DNA of 64,000 bases, taken from contig JAPPJY010000016.1 of NCBI GenBank assembly GCA_028874335.1, positions 1-64,000 on the forward strand, given 5' to 3'. Both the position numbers and the translations under genes were made by a program. This stretch comes from Gemmatimonadota bacterium (GTDB taxonomy: Bacteria > Latescibacterota > UBA2968 > GCA-2709665). Shown one piece after another: positions 53,888-64,000 of the stretch (position 1 is the stretch's first letter; the number at the start of each line of letters is the position of its first letter). The notes under the pieces were generated by a model, which worked only from the letters and a program-made list of their open reading frames with translations, was not told the DNA's origin and ran no database searches.

Positions 53888-56884
53888 TCAAAACCCCTCC
53901 AGTTTGCTCAGGTCCGCAACGCCGTTGGCGAGCAATGCGATATGTTGAACCAGTGCCAGGCGCGCCTGGCGAAGCACCGGGTTTTCATCCATTACCAGGA
54001 CGTCCTCGAAGAAGCGGTTGATCGGTCCGCGAAGGTCGGCCAGCACCACGCCAAGAGTACCGATCCTGTCATCCGAACGGTCCATTGAGCGTTTGGCCGC
54101 TTCCCATTTCAGATGCAGGGCCCGCGAGCAAGGGTGCGGGTCTGCCTCCGGATTCAGGGAACAGGATTCATCCAGGTCACGTACGATGCGCTTGCATCTG
54201 GCGTATGCATGGAGCGTTTCCGTCCAGTTTTCCGAACGGACCATCTGATTGAGTCCTTCCACGATGGTTCTGAGCCCGAAGGGATCGTCACATCCGCCCC
54301 CAAGCGCCGCCTCGACGACGTCATGACGATATCCTTCCTCTTTGAGTTGTACGCCCAGACGCCGCAGGATGAACGTATACGCTTCGTCCAATCGATTGGC
54401 ATCAACCCGGATTGGAAGCCCGGCTGCGGCGGCCTTCAGACCCTTCTTCAGTGAAAAGTGACGACGTTTCCCGACAAGCAGCGCCAGCAGCCCCAGCGCG
54501 TCCCGGCGCAACCCGTAGGGGTCGGCGGTCGACCGGGGTTTGATTCCGGCGCTGAACAGGCCGGCGAGGCTGTCCAGCCGGTCGGCGATGGAAACCGCGA
54601 ACCCGGATTCGCCTGACGGCAGCATATCGCCGGGAAACCGGGGAAGATAGTGTTCCTGGATGGCTGTCGCCACTGCGTCAGTCTCCTTCGACAACAAGGC
54701 GTAGTACCGGCCCATCACGCCCTGAAGGGACGTCATCTCCACGACCATACCGGTGGCCAGATCGGCTTTGCACAGGCGGGCGGCCCGTTTGGCCGTATTC
54801 ATATCCTCTTCTCCAAGGTCCAGAACCGACCCGACGACAGGGAGCAGCTGCTCGATTCGAACGCTCTTGTCCCTCACGGATCCCAGTTCTTCCTGGAATG
54901 TGAGCGTATCCAGACGCGGCAGGTAGTCCTCCAGGGCTTTCTTGCCGTCTTCCCTGTAGAAGAAGGCGGCGTCCGCATATCTGGCGCGAACGACATTCTC
55001 GTTCCCCCTGACGACAGGGCCGGGATCGGCCGGCCGGCCGTTGGACACGGCAACGAACCAGGGCAGCAGCCGACCTGTTTCCGGGTGTACCACGGGAAAG
55101 CAGCGCTGGTACTTCTTGAGTACGGTGACCAGGACCTCTTCGGGAAGTTCGAGATGCGATTCGTCGAAACTGCCGCGCAGCGCGAAAGGCGCTTCCACAA
55201 GGTCGGTCACTTCGTCGAGCAGATCGGGATCTTCCGGAACGTTGCCGCCGACCTCGCGCGCCCGCTCGAGTACCTGATTCCGTATGGCTTCCCGTCGCCG
55301 TTCGCGGCTGACGATCAGGCCCAGTTCTTCCATCTGCGGGCGATAGGCATCGGCGGACGCCAACTGAACGGGCGGGTCGCCATCGGGCCTCAATCCGTGA
55401 CTGGTCCGTCCGCTCCGGATCCCTGCGAATGGAAACGATATTATCCGGCTTCCGAAAAGGGCGACAATCCAGCGCAGTGGACGGGGATAGGCGAACCCGT
55501 CGGAGTCCCAGCGCATCGTCTTGGGAAAGTTCAGTCCGGCGATCAGCCCCGGAAGGAGTTCGGTCAGGACGTCCGGCGTTTCAAGACCGGGTTCGTGGCG
55601 CCGTGCATAGACATATTCAACGCCCTTGTCGTCTTTCCTGTGTTCAACCGCACAGGTAGAGATGCCCTGACCGCGGCAGAACCCTTCCAGAGCCCGTGTC
55701 GGTTTGCCGTCGTCGTCGTAAGCGGCCCTGACAGCCGGACCGCGTACCTCGCGCTCCCGGTCCGGCTGGCGTCCCTGGAGATTCCTGACGCGTGCCACAA
55801 GCCGTCTGGGCGTGCCCGTTACTTCGATTTCGTCAAAGCCAAGCCTCTGTTCTCGCAGAAGCTCGGAAAGGGACCGTTCGAGCTGCTCGATGCCGGACCG
55901 CACGTCATCTGGCGGCAGTTCCTCGGATCCGATCTCCAGAAGCAGGTCGGCGCGCTCCTGTGAACCAGCGACCCGATCGGGTTTCGGGGCGCCCGCCTCA
56001 ACTGTTTTCCTGATGAGCGGGTGGCCTGACGCTTCACGCTGTTTCAAAAACCCCTCGGCGACCTGCCTGGCGAGGTCGCGGATCCGGGCGAAGTACCGCG
56101 CACGCTCGGTTACGCCTACGGCGCCACGGGTGTCCAGCAGGTTGAAGGTGTGAGAGCAACGCAGTACGTAGTCATGGGCGGGAATCACAAGTCCGCGGTC
56201 TATTGCGGCTTTTGCTTCACCATGGAACAGATCGAACATGGTCTGCAGGCGCCCGACGTCCGCGTGGTGGAACTCGTAATTGCAATACTCCACTTCCTGC
56301 TGCCGGAGAATGTCGCCGTAGGAGACCCGTTCGTTCCAGCGGAGTTGCCAGACTTCGCGCACGTCCTGCACGTACATGGCGATACGTTCCATGCCGTAGG
56401 TGATCTCCACGGGCACCGGGTCGAGCTGCTGGCCTCCGGCCTGCTGGAAATACGTGAACTGGGTGATTTCCAGGCCGTCGAGCCAGACCTCCCAACCCAG
56501 GCCCCACGCGCCCAGGCCGGGCGATTCCCAGTTGTCCTCCACGAAACGGATGTCGTGGTGCCTCCGGTTGAGACCCAACGCCTCCAAGCTGTCCAGGTAG
56601 AGTTCCTGGGGGTTGCCCGGCTCGGGCTTGAGAACAACCTGGTACTGCGTGTGCATCTGCATCCTGTTCGGGTTCTCGCCGAATCGACCGTCGTCGGGTC
56701 GAAAGCTGGGTTCGACGTAGGCCACGTTCCAGGGCTCCGGCCCCAGCACCCGAAGTGCGGTGCCCGGGTTCCATGTACCCGCGCCCACCTTTTCGCTGAG
56801 CGGCTGCCAGATAACACAACCGTGATCCGCCCAGAATCGTTCGAGGCGAAGAATGAGTTCCTGGAAACTCGGTGCGGCCTTCAC
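53888..56884 (-). CDS. glyQS: Glycyl-tRNA synthetase, fused alpha and beta subunits
   Basis: 998 aa. Residues 1 to about 290 are the GlyQ catalytic domain ([60 protein letters not shown]). From about 315 ([11 protein letters not shown]) the rest is GlyS with the C-terminal anticodon-binding region. In most bacteria glyQ and glyS are separate; a fused form is known in some lineages such as Chlamydia. The catalytic parts look intact. Confidence 0.93.
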   Translation of the reverse strand: MKAAPSFQELILRLERFWADHGCVIWQPLSEKVGAGTWNPGTALRVLGPEPWNVAYVEPSFRPDDGRFGENPNRMQMHTQYQVVLKPEPGNPQELYLDSLEALGLNRRHHDIRFVEDNWESPGLGAWGLGWEVWLDGLEITQFTYFQQAGGQQLDPVPVEITYGMERIAMYVQDVREVWQLRWNERVSYGDILRQQEVEYCNYEFHHADVGRLQTMFDLFHGEAKAAIDRGLVIPAHDYVLRCSHTFNLLDTRGAVGVTERARYFARIRDLARQVAEGFLKQREASGHPLIRKTVEAGAPKPDRVAGSQERADLLLEIGSEELPPDDVRSGIEQLERSLSELLREQRLGFDEIEVTGTPRRLVARVRNLQGRQPDREREVRGPAVRAAYDDDGKPTRALEGFCRGQGISTCAVEHRKDDKGVEYVYARRHEPGLETPDVLTELLPGLIAGLNFPKTMRWDSDGFAYPRPLRWIVALFGSRIISFPFAGIRSGRTSHGLRPDGDPPVQLASADAYRPQMEELGLIVSRERRREAIRNQVLERAREVGGNVPEDPDLLDEVTDLVEAPFALRGSFDESHLELPEEVLVTVLKKYQRCFPVVHPETGRLLPWFVAVSNGRPADPGPVVRGNENVVRARYADAAFFYREDGKKALEDYLPRLDTLTFQEELGSVRDKSVRIEQLLPVVGSVLDLGEEDMNTAKRAARLCKADLATGMVVEMTSLQGVMGRYYALLSKETDAVATAIQEHYLPRFPGDMLPSGESGFAVSIADRLDSLAGLFSAGIKPRSTADPYGLRRDALGLLALLVGKRRHFSLKKGLKAAAAGLPIRVDANRLDEAYTFILRRLGVQLKEEGYRHDVVEAALGGGCDDPFGLRTIVEGLNQMVRSENWTETLHAYARCKRIVRDLDESCSLNPEADPHPCSRALHLKWEAAKRSMDRSDDRIGTLGVVLADLRGPINRFFEDVLVMDENPVLRQARLALVQHIALLANGVADLSKLEGF

Positions 56885-56922
56885 GGGCCTTTTCCTTTCC
56901 GTGTTCCCGGCGGACGATTTCC

Positions 56923-58125
56923 CTAACCTGCCCCGGAGATCCGCTCGATGGGTGTTGTGGAAACTCTGGCCTTTACGTTTTTCTGTATCTGCTTGATGGT
57001 CCGCTCGACGTTCCGGACTTTTTTCCTGCCGTCGTGAACGCCAACCGTAAGGTCCATCCGGCGGGTCTCGCCGGCGCTGAGGCTGACGACCCGGCCCTGT
57101 TTGCGCTCGAAAGGCTTCGGGTTTGGGTAATTGGTGGCCGGTTCCAGGCCCGTGACGTATCCGTCTTCGCTAGCGGCGGTATTCTTCCACAGCGTAAAGC
57201 AGGGCAACTGGTTGAGCGAGCAGCGCAGACTGGAACCCAGGTTTCCTTTGGCGTTCTTGAGCAAGACCGCCGTCTGTCCGCTGCCCCGCTTTCCCGCCAG
57301 TTCGTAAAAGAAGACCTGTTCGACAAAGCCGGATTCCGGCGCCCCGAACTTGCCGTATGTGGAGGCCCCTTTCCGCGCCGTGGCGTCTCTCGGAGATACG
57401 GACTTCACGGGCGCCACAAGGGCGCTGCCCTCTTCCAGCAGCGGGGGGCCGAAATTGCAGTGGTATAACATCTGCATCTCGGCGGGTTTGTTGTTGAGAT
57501 TGGTAATCCGATCTGAAATGGTAAAGCTGTTGGAGCCGGGCTCCGTGGAAATGTGCGTGGTCAACCGCAGCGCGGGACCGAACATCATGGCTTCGTCCAC
57601 CACGCCGACCACGGTGATGCGATGCGGCGGAGACAGGTCGATGCGTATCTCGACGCGGCGCGCGGGGATGTTCGCGATCTTCCCGTGTAGCGGAAGGAAT
57701 ACCGTGGCCTCGTTTCCGTTGTTGTCGATGACAACGTCGTTCGTCGGCGCGCCGTTGCTCTCCATGCCGCAGCGAACGATCCATTCGTTGAAGCCCTTCA
57801 GCCAGCCGAGACCGCCCCGGTCGTTCGCATCGACGTGGGCCGGATGGACCAGGTCGCGAACCGGGGACTCCCAGCCGAGAGGGATACCCCGGTAGACGCC
57901 CTTCCAGATCCCCATGCCGCGGGTCGGGACGATGGTGAACGAGAACGCGCCGTTGTCCACTTCAACCAGGTCGATACCCGCCTGCAGGCCGCCGTGAAGG
58001 GTTTTCTTTTTTACGCTCCACGCATATCCGGTCCCCAGAGAGAGGGTTTCTTCATCCACGCATCCGGACTCGACCCATTGGCCGCGATCCACGTCGGTCA
58101 GCACGTAACGAAACACGCCGCCCAT
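56923..58125 (-). CDS. DUF4432 family aldose epimerase-like protein
   Basis: 400 aa. [54 protein letters not shown] and the later [16 protein letters not shown] match DUF4432, a mutarotase-fold family linked to sugar catabolism. AAGGAG precedes ATG 58125; the upstream extension to 58260 lies over the promoter. Confidence 0.85.
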   Translation of the reverse strand: MGGVFRYVLTDVDRGQWVESGCVDEETLSLGTGYAWSVKKKTLHGGLQAGIDLVEVDNGAFSFTIVPTRGMGIWKGVYRGIPLGWESPVRDLVHPAHVDANDRGGLGWLKGFNEWIVRCGMESNGAPTNDVVIDNNGNEATVFLPLHGKIANIPARRVEIRIDLSPPHRITVVGVVDEAMMFGPALRLTTHISTEPGSNSFTISDRITNLNNKPAEMQMLYHCNFGPPLLEEGSALVAPVKSVSPRDATARKGASTYGKFGAPESGFVEQVFFYELAGKRGSGQTAVLLKNAKGNLGSSLRCSLNQLPCFTLWKNTAASEDGYVTGLEPATNYPNPKPFERKQGRVVSLSAGETRRMDLTVGVHDGRKKVRNVERTIKQIQKNVKARVSTTPIERISGAG

Positions 58126-58186
58126 GTAGAACTCCTTGAATAATAGGAGGTTGTAATACAAGACGTGCCTGAAGCCCAGAGGTCGA

Positions 58187-58215
58187 AATATACTGTACAC
58201 CTGACTGCGTGTCAA
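58187..58215 (-). promoter_or_regulatory. Sigma70-like promoter for the DUF4432 gene
   Basis: On the minus strand TTGACA (58210-58215) and TATATT (58187-58192) with an exact 17-base spacer. Transcription would start near 58180, 55 bases before the ATG. Confidence 0.65.
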
Positions 58216-58375
58216 TGAAAGAAGCCCTCCGATACCCGTCCGGATATGGTCGCACGGCATCCTCCGCCCGGGCCGACGGACGATTTTCGAGTACCGGTTT
58301 CACGTTGATTTTCCGGTATACTTGACAATCCCTACGCCGGTCTTTAGCATGGTGTCAATCCGCGCTTTGGTTGTA

Positions 58376-58564
58376 AGAAGCTGTTTTAAAATTCCTGGTG
58401 AGTCCCGAGCGCGAGCGAAAGTGTGTCGGTCAAGGCGGGCAAATTCGCCCATATTTAATGTATCGTGGCTGCACGCCCCTCGCCACTCTTGGGTGGATTT
58501 GACCAACGCAGACCGACGCTTTTGCAGCCGCGCGAAGACCGCTGGGGGTTTTAAGACAGCTTCT
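58376..58564 (+). mobile_element. Repeat family III (MITE-like), complete copy
   Basis: 189 bp with ends AGAAGCTGTTTTAAAA and TTTTAAGACAGCTTCT, inverted repeats matching at 15 of 16 positions. A partial copy lies at 37966-38046. It sits in the leader of the Mur ligase gene, between a possible promoter (TTGACA at 58322-58327) and the start. Confidence 0.75.
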
Positions 58565-58582
58565 AAGGTGAAAGGAGAGGTC

Positions 58583-59947
58583 GTGGCGGCCCTCAAGACG
58601 GTTTTTTTCTGCGGCATCGGGGGAAGCGGTATGAGCGCGCTGGCGCAGGTGTTGCGCCATCAGGGAATTGCGGTGAGAGGGTCCGACCGTCGCCGGGACA
58701 ACGGCCAGAGTACGGAGCTGTTCGAGAGACTCCGCGCCGATGGCATCGCGTTGTTCCCGCAGGACGGGTCTGGTGTTGACGATTCCGTGGACGAGCTGAT
58801 CGTGTCTGCCGCGGTGGAGGAACATGTCCCCGACGTGCGTGCCGCACTGCGACGGGCGATTCCGGTGCGAAAGCGCGCGGAGGTGTTGGCGGAACTGTTC
58901 AACAGGGCCGAGGGCGTAGCCGTTGGCGGCACGAGTGGAAAGACGACTGTTGCCGGAATGATCGGCCATATCCTGAAGCAGGCCGGCCGAAACCCGACAG
59001 CGATTCTTGGAGGTTCGCTGCTGAACGACTCGTCACGGATGTCGGGCAACGCCATCTGCGGCGATTCCGGTCTGCAGGTAATCGAGGCGGATGAGAGCGA
59101 CGGTACGATTGTCCTGTACGAACCTTCAATTTCGGTCCTGACCAATATTTCGCTGGACCACAAGCCACTACGGGAACTGCGCGAGATGTTTCTTGATTTT
59201 GTCCAAAAGGCCCGTCGGGCGGCAGTGATCAATATGGATTGCGAGCTATCCGCGGCGCTCGACGTGGAGGGGATCGGTTTTGGCGTGGACAATTGCCGCG
59301 CACAGGTCTGCGCTGGAAATGTACGGCCTCTTGCGGATGGCGTGGCGTTTGACGTCAGCGGGACCCGCTTTCGCCTGATGGTGCCCGGCAGGCACAATGT
59401 TTCGAATGCCCTCGCGGCAGTGGCCGCCTGCTCGGCATTGGATGTTCCCCTGGCGCAAACGGCCGACGCGCTGGCGACCTTCGCGGGTATCCGGCGGCGC
59501 CTGCAGGTGCTGGGCACCGAGGGCAGCGTGACGGTGATCGACGATTTCGCGCACAATCCCGACAAGATTGCGGCCACGCTCTCCACGCTCAAGGAACAAC
59601 CCGGAAGGCTGCTGGTGATGTTCCAGCCAACCGGATTCGCGCCGACACGGTTCCTGAAGGACGGGCTGATCGCGGCCTTTTCAGCGGGGCTGGAGTGTGG
59701 AGACCAGCTTGCGATGCCGGAGATTTTCTACGCAGGCGGAACCGCGGTGCGCGATATTTCGTCCCGGGATCTGATCGAAGCGATTTCAGGTCAGGGCGTT
59801 AACGCGGTGTTTTTCAACACACGGACAGAAATCGCGCGCTGGTTTGCCAAAGAAGCGAGCCCGGGGGACCGGGTGGTCATCATGGGCGCGCGTGACGACA
59901 CGCTGACCGATTTCGCCAACGGGCTGTTGAAATCATTGGCGTCCTGA
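58583..59947 (+). CDS. Mur ligase family protein (MurC/Mpl-like)
   Basis: 454 aa from GTG 58583 (GGAGAGG upstream). N-terminal FFCGIGGSGMSALAQVL, ATP loop GGTSGKTTVAGMI, LTNISLDHKPL and IDDFAHNPDKI are Mur ligase motifs. Mpl recycles tripeptide onto UDP-MurNAc; MurC adds alanine. It is followed by an LD-carboxypeptidase, so the recycling role is favoured. Confidence 0.87.
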   Translation: MAALKTVFFCGIGGSGMSALAQVLRHQGIAVRGSDRRRDNGQSTELFERLRADGIALFPQDGSGVDDSVDELIVSAAVEEHVPDVRAALRRAIPVRKRAEVLAELFNRAEGVAVGGTSGKTTVAGMIGHILKQAGRNPTAILGGSLLNDSSRMSGNAICGDSGLQVIEADESDGTIVLYEPSISVLTNISLDHKPLRELREMFLDFVQKARRAAVINMDCELSAALDVEGIGFGVDNCRAQVCAGNVRPLADGVAFDVSGTRFRLMVPGRHNVSNALAAVAACSALDVPLAQTADALATFAGIRRRLQVLGTEGSVTVIDDFAHNPDKIAATLSTLKEQPGRLLVMFQPTGFAPTRFLKDGLIAAFSAGLECGDQLAMPEIFYAGGTAVRDISSRDLIEAISGQGVNAVFFNTRTEIARWFAKEASPGDRVVIMGARDDTLTDFANGLLKSLAS

Positions 59948-60006
59948 AGTCCCATGCGCGCTTTTCGCTCATCTGACGTCGTTCGACATGAATCTGGGAG
60001 CGTCTT

Positions 60007-60909
60007 TTGATTCTTCCACCGAAATTGCAACCTGGCGACGTGATCGGCATCGTGTCGCCATCCGGATCGTTCGAACGGGAGCGATTGCGTCCGGGTCTTT
60101 CGTACCTCCGGAAGCGGGGTTTCCGGGTGCGGGTCGGAACGGCGGTTTACCGCCGGGATCGGTACCTCGCGGGACAGGATCTCGATCGCGCGAAGGATCT
60201 GAATGCCATGTTCGCCGATCCCGAGGTCCGGGCCGTCTTTGCGGCCCGAGGGGGATTCGGCGCGGCGCGGGTACTCGGGTCTCTGGACTATGGGACAATT
60301 CGCGAATGTCCGAAGCCCCTGTTGGGGTTCAGCGATACGACCGCGCTGCAAATGGGGATTTACAGTCGCACGGGGATGGTGAGTTACTCCGGCGTAACAC
60401 TGTGCGGTGACGTTACGGCCTCCGGAATGCCGGAAGCAACGGAAACGTCTCTGTGGAACGCGCTCATGCGCGGGCGATTTGACGACATGGCCGGTGTCGT
60501 GGCGATTCGGGGTCGAGCCGCGGAAGGAAAGCTGCTGGGCGGCTGTCTCTCGGTGATCGCCTCGCTCATGGGTACCGGATATATGCCGGATACGAGCGGC
60601 GCTCTTCTCATTCTGGAAGACGTAAACGAAGCCCCCTACCGGGTGGACCGCATGCTGACGCAGCTCCGGATGGCGGGCGTGTTCGACCGCGCGGCCGGCG
60701 TGGTGTTCGGGCAATTCGAAGGTTGCGAGCCGGAACGGGAAGAGGAGGGAACCGTGGACGACGTTTTCCGTGATTTTTCAGTTTCCGTTTCCGCCCCGGT
60801 CTTTTGGGGACTGCCTTATGGGCACGGCGAGGGACGGCGCGTGCTGCCGATCGGCCTTCGGGCGACCGTGGACGCTAGCCGGGGGACGTTGACAATCGAA
60901 TCTCAATGA
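60007..60909 (+). CDS. LD-carboxypeptidase (peptidase family S66)
   Basis: 300 aa. Nucleophile S109 in LLGFSDTTALQ, E204 in LILEDVNEAPYRVD and H273 in WGLPYGHGEG form the S66 triad. LdcA cleaves the terminal D-Ala of the recycled tetrapeptide in the cytoplasm. TTG start with GGGAGC upstream. It probably works with the Mur ligase gene 59 bases upstream. Confidence 0.9.
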   Translation: MILPPKLQPGDVIGIVSPSGSFERERLRPGLSYLRKRGFRVRVGTAVYRRDRYLAGQDLDRAKDLNAMFADPEVRAVFAARGGFGAARVLGSLDYGTIRECPKPLLGFSDTTALQMGIYSRTGMVSYSGVTLCGDVTASGMPEATETSLWNALMRGRFDDMAGVVAIRGRAAEGKLLGGCLSVIASLMGTGYMPDTSGALLILEDVNEAPYRVDRMLTQLRMAGVFDRAAGVVFGQFEGCEPEREEEGTVDDVFRDFSVSVSAPVFWGLPYGHGEGRRVLPIGLRATVDASRGTLTIESQ

Positions 60910-60921
60910 AGGTCCGCTCTC

Positions 60922-61770
60922 ATGACGTCAGGGATGACTTGCTTGCGTCGGCTGATTGTGGTCTGCCTGGTTGGATCGATGGCGTCGTGCGCGACGATAG
61001 GCCGGTTCAACGTATTGAGCACGGAACAGGAAGTCGAAATCGGCCGCGAAGCGGCACGTGAAGTCGAACGCGAACTCAGACTCTACAAAGACCCTGCCGT
61101 GACGGCGTACATCAACGGCCTCGGCCAGATGCTTGCACGGTATTCCGGTCGTTCCGGTCTGAGGTACTATTTCAAGGTCGTGGATACGGACGAGGTTAAC
61201 GCCTTCGCCATTCCCGGAGGTTGGCTTTATGTCAACCGCGGGCTGATTACAACCGCGGAAAACGAATCGGAACTGGCGGGGGTTATCGGCCACGAAATCG
61301 GCCACGTAGACAGGAAACACGGCGCCAGGGCCATCAGCAGGCAGCTTGGCGCGACGTTGTTGCTGGACGCGACTATGGGCGGAACGGACGCATCCGCAAA
61401 GCGCCGGGCAGGAAGGCAGATCGCCGGTTTATTCGTCGGAATTCAACAGTTGAAATACGGGCGCGACGCCGAGCGGGAAGCGGACCGGTTCGCCGTGGAA
61501 TCAACATACGCGGCCGGAATCGATCCGGAGGGTACGGCCACGTTTTTTCAGAAGCTGATGGCGATGCAGAAGAAAGAACCCGGACAGTTGGCGAAGATGT
61601 TTTCCACCCATCCTCCAAGCGGGGAGCGGGTTGAGAATGTGCGGGCACAGATCGGTGGGTTGCCTCCCAAAGCCGGCTTGACGACGGACTCAAGACGGTT
61701 TCAGGCAATCAAAGAGAGAATCTTAAAACGCGAGCGGGTGCGACGCGGGCAGGAAAGGCGGGGACGATAA
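60922..61770 (+). CDS. M48 family metalloprotease lipoprotein
   Basis: 282 aa. Signal peptide ending in the lipobox SMASC (C23), then HEIGH at residues 124-128 and a later EREADRFAVE giving the third zinc ligand. Such periplasmic Zn proteases (BepA-like) help outer-membrane quality control. ATG 12 bases after the LD-carboxypeptidase. Confidence 0.88.
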   Translation: MTSGMTCLRRLIVVCLVGSMASCATIGRFNVLSTEQEVEIGREAAREVERELRLYKDPAVTAYINGLGQMLARYSGRSGLRYYFKVVDTDEVNAFAIPGGWLYVNRGLITTAENESELAGVIGHEIGHVDRKHGARAISRQLGATLLLDATMGGTDASAKRRAGRQIAGLFVGIQQLKYGRDAEREADRFAVESTYAAGIDPEGTATFFQKLMAMQKKEPGQLAKMFSTHPPSGERVENVRAQIGGLPPKAGLTTDSRRFQAIKERILKRERVRRGQERRGR

Positions 61771-61797
61771 CAACTCGGACCGGGCCACGGGTCGTAT

Positions 61798-63078
61798 CTA
61801 TCCCCGCAGCTTGTCCAGACATTGAAAGTACGACGGGAAGGACTTGTCGACGCAGCCCGGGTTCCGTATCGCGATACCGGGCGTTTTCAGGCCGATCAGC
61901 GCCATGCTCATGGCCATGCGGTGGTCTTCGTACGTGTCGATTTCGGCCGGACGGATGCGCGTGGAGGGATAGACCGTCACAGAGTCGGGCCCGGCGACCG
62001 CACGAATCCCGAGTTTCGTCAGTTCGGCCGCGACGGCAGCGATGCGGTCGGTCTCCTTGATGCGCAGGTTGGCGATGTTGCGCACCGTTACCGGCCCGGT
62101 TGCAAATGGAGCCAGCGCGCAGAGGGTCTGGACTACGTCAGGCATCGCGTTCAGGTCCACGTCGATGCCCGAAAGCCGTTCAGGCCCGCGGACTTCGATG
62201 CCGTCCGGCCGATTGCTGACTGCGCAGCCCATTCTGCCCAGAACCTCCACGAATCCCACGTCACCCTGCGCGGAACCCGGAGAGAGGTTGCGGACCTTGA
62301 TGCGGCCTCCCGTGATCGCCGCGGCCGCGAAGAAATAGGAAGCGTTGGAGGCGTCCGGCTCGATGGGATACTCGGCGGGCGTGTAGCGCTGCCCTGCATT
62401 CACGTGGAAGACGTCCGGGCCGCGTGTGTCGACATTCACGCCGAAGTCGCGCATAATATGAATGGTCATGTCGATGTACGGCCTGGAGACCAGGTTGCCT
62501 GCGACTTGGATCTGGACGTCCTTTCGCGCATATGGCGCAACAATCAGAAGGGCGGAAAGATACTGGCTGCTCCGGTTTCCCGGCATAACCGTGCGCCCTC
62601 CCTCGAGGCCGGTTCCGTTGACGACCACGGGAGGACACCCGTTTCCAGCCAGGCTCCGCGCGTGAACGCCCAATGGTCGGAGGCCGTCGATCAGGTCCTG
62701 GATCGGCCGCTCTCTCATGCGGGGGTCGCCGTCCAGAGTATACTCGCCATAACCAAGAGAGGCATAACCCGTGAGGAAACGGGCCGTGGTGCCCGAGTTG
62801 CCAATGAAGAGTTTGGCGTTGGAGACCGGTATCCGGCCGCCCGCGCCGTCGACGATGAAGGTGCCCTCGCTTTCAATCCGAATACGGACGCCAAGCGCGG
62901 ACAGCGCATCCGCCATATACCGTGTATCGTCGCTTTCGAGGGCGCCGGAAAGACGGCTCCGGCCGTTGGCAAGCGCCGCGATCAACAGCGCCCGGTTGGT
63001 GTAGGACTTGGAGCCGGGCACCGACACGTCGGCGTCGACGCGCCGCTGGATCGGATGGATTTCAAGAATATCGGACAT
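61798..63078 (-). CDS. aroA: 3-phosphoshikimate 1-carboxyvinyltransferase (EPSP synthase)
   Basis: 426 aa. N-terminal PGSKSYTNRALLIAALANG, FIGNSGTTARFL, DGDPRMRERP and the C-terminal RIKETDR and EDHRMAMSMAL motifs match AroA, which makes EPSP from shikimate-3-phosphate and PEP. ATG 63078 is chosen because the protein core begins there; a longer TTG start at 63147 is possible. Confidence 0.92.
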   Translation of the reverse strand: MSDILEIHPIQRRVDADVSVPGSKSYTNRALLIAALANGRSRLSGALESDDTRYMADALSALGVRIRIESEGTFIVDGAGGRIPVSNAKLFIGNSGTTARFLTGYASLGYGEYTLDGDPRMRERPIQDLIDGLRPLGVHARSLAGNGCPPVVVNGTGLEGGRTVMPGNRSSQYLSALLIVAPYARKDVQIQVAGNLVSRPYIDMTIHIMRDFGVNVDTRGPDVFHVNAGQRYTPAEYPIEPDASNASYFFAAAAITGGRIKVRNLSPGSAQGDVGFVEVLGRMGCAVSNRPDGIEVRGPERLSGIDVDLNAMPDVVQTLCALAPFATGPVTVRNIANLRIKETDRIAAVAAELTKLGIRAVAGPDSVTVYPSTRIRPAEIDTYEDHRMAMSMALIGLKTPGIAIRNPGCVDKSFPSYFQCLDKLRG

Positions 63079-63287
63079 CGTGAGGAGTTTGAATTGAGGC
63101 AGGGGCGTCGTAACAGCCTCGTCGTGGACGGGAATAAGGTAACGCAATGACGCGGGAAGTCCAATTGAAAAACGCTATTTTCGTGCGGATGCACCCAGGA
63201 CACCGTGTAGATCCGGATGCGGCATTGCAGGCGATTTCCAATGATAGCCCGGGTCGTCTCAGTGAGGCAAACCTGTCAATCTCTCGC

Positions 63288-63316
63288 TTGACATTCCGGT
63301 GGACGGGAGGTAAGAT
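63288..63316 (+). promoter_or_regulatory. Sigma70-like promoter for dnaE
   Basis: TTGACA (63288-63293) and TAAGAT (63311-63316) with a 17-base spacer, about 150 bases before the dnaE start. The gap 63079-63466 holds nothing else I recognise. Confidence 0.6.
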
Positions 63317-63466
63317 TATTCAATAGCCGGGATATCCGTGCTCACCGCGGCCGACGCGCCTGCGGGTTTCACGTTCTTCCCCTCCCCCGGCACAGTTCCC
63401 CCGTTTCCGGCAGTCCTGTTCTCCCGAAAAATTCCACCCGACCCGGCACATCCGGAGAATCCCTCG

Positions 63467-64000
63467 ATGGCCGAATTCGTGCATCTCCATAGTCACAGTA
63501 TGTACAGCCTGCTGGATGGCGCTTGCAAGATTGACAGTCTTGCCGCAAGGGCCGCCGAGTGGGGGATGCCCGCTGCCGCCATTACGGACCACGGCAATCT
63601 CTTCGGCGCGGTGGACTTTTACCGTGCGATGAAAGAAGCGGACGTCAAGCCCATTATCGGTTGCGAGGTCTATTGCGCCATCGAAAGCCGGTTCGACAAG
63701 AAACCGTCGCGAGGCGTGCCCAGCGGGTCGAACCATCTGGTATTGCTCGCGAAGAATGCACACGGGTATTACAACCTGGTAAAGCTGGTCTCGGCCGGTT
63801 ACATGGAAGGATTCTACTACCACCCCAGAATCGACAAGGAATTGCTGCGTGAACACGCCGAGGGTCTGGTCTGTCTGTCGGGATGCCTGAGCGGCGAAGT
63901 GCCGCATCTGATCGAGCGCGAGGGCGTGAATGTCGCGATGGCCGCCGTGGAAGAGTACCTCGACATATTCGGCGAAGACTATTACCTGGAAATCCAGCGG
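63467..64000 (+). CDS. dnaE: DNA polymerase III alpha subunit (partial, 5' end)
   Basis: The first 178 residues. FVHLHSHSMYSLLDGACKID with AAAITDHGNLFGAVDFYRAM and IIGCEVYCA is the PHP domain of DnaE-type replicative polymerases. GGAGA precedes ATG 63467; the rest lies beyond the window. Confidence 0.93.
   Translation, partial: MAEFVHLHSHSMYSLLDGACKIDSLAARAAEWGMPAAAITDHGNLFGAVDFYRAMKEADVKPIIGCEVYCAIESRFDKKPSRGVPSGSNHLVLLAKNAHGYYNLVKLVSAGYMEGFYYHPRIDKELLREHAEGLVCLSGCLSGEVPHLIEREGVNVAMAAVEEYLDIFGEDYYLEIQR

Noticed and set aside
61822-63150. 442-aa plus-strand frame opposite aroA
   Set aside because: Shadow of aroA, His/Arg rich composition typical of antisense frames in GC-rich genes.
1-64000. 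tRNA, rRNA, prophage or secondary-metabolite cluster
   Set aside because: I looked for cloverleaf-like segments, rRNA signatures, integrases and PKS/NRPS modules and saw none; absence of tRNA cannot be proven by eye.

Overview
The window is a high-GC chromosomal segment of a Gram-negative (diderm) bacterium. Evidence for two membranes includes an apolipoprotein N-acyltransferase, several lipoprotein or secreted proteins with signal peptides, rhamnose precursor genes (rmlB, rmlC) and Tat export. Expanded Gfo/Idh/MocA oxidoreductases, a large rhamnosidase-like glycoside hydrolase, DUF4432 epimerases, a fused GlyQS synthetase and many short inverted-repeat elements are typical of uncultured heterotrophs such as Latescibacterota or Poribacteria. 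That placement is inference from gene content only. I see no rRNA, tRNA, CRISPR array or prophage.

Layout: 0-2.9 kb holds a PIN toxin, a large fused antitoxin-like partner and an unknown membrane protein. 2.9-4.7 kb has rmlC and rmlB, separated by a short mobile element. 5-9.8 kb carries a cation exchanger, a single-ORF Lnt-TatC fusion and bioF. 9.9-19.8 kb is a mix of trmJ, VOC, GNAT and methyltransferase genes, a TyrA-like protein, a DUF433/DUF5615 toxin-antitoxin pair, Nif3, an EamA transporter, a cupin and an ART-like protein. 20-23.5 kb has a giant glycoside hydrolase and a McsA-like zinc ribbon. 23.8-36 kb is a catabolic island: a MocA-like nucleotidyltransferase, an SDR, four Gfo/Idh/MocA enzymes, a 2-hydroxyacid dehydrogenase, a class III aminotransferase, an M20 hydrolase and a DASS carboxylate transporter. 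36-46 kb has an ABC exporter, an epimerase, a ceramidase-like protein, a tandem SUMF1 protein, a HEAT-repeat protein and a dockerin-like/Vgb propeller protein. 47-52.8 kb encodes an iron-type ABC importer (binding protein, ATPase, fused permease) and an unknown membrane protein. 53-64 kb is housekeeping: rsmD, glyQS, a DUF4432 protein, a Mur ligase, an LD-carboxypeptidase, an M48 protease, aroA and the start of dnaE.

The most exciting observation is a DUF5069-family gene at 52862-53140 (minus strand). It is interrupted by one in-frame UGA exactly where, as I recall the family, a conserved cysteine sits (CPxDQ motif). The UGA is followed by a hairpin placed and shaped like a bacterial SECIS element, so this is a candidate undescribed selenoprotein family. 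Other notable items are the Lnt-TatC fusion, a roughly 195-bp element (four near-complete copies plus two tails) that usually sits directly upstream of genes, several MITE-like elements (one supplies the rmlB stop codon), a RmlB whose catalytic Asp appears replaced by Cys, and a toxin-antitoxin locus with a duplicated antitoxin motif fused to a large domain.
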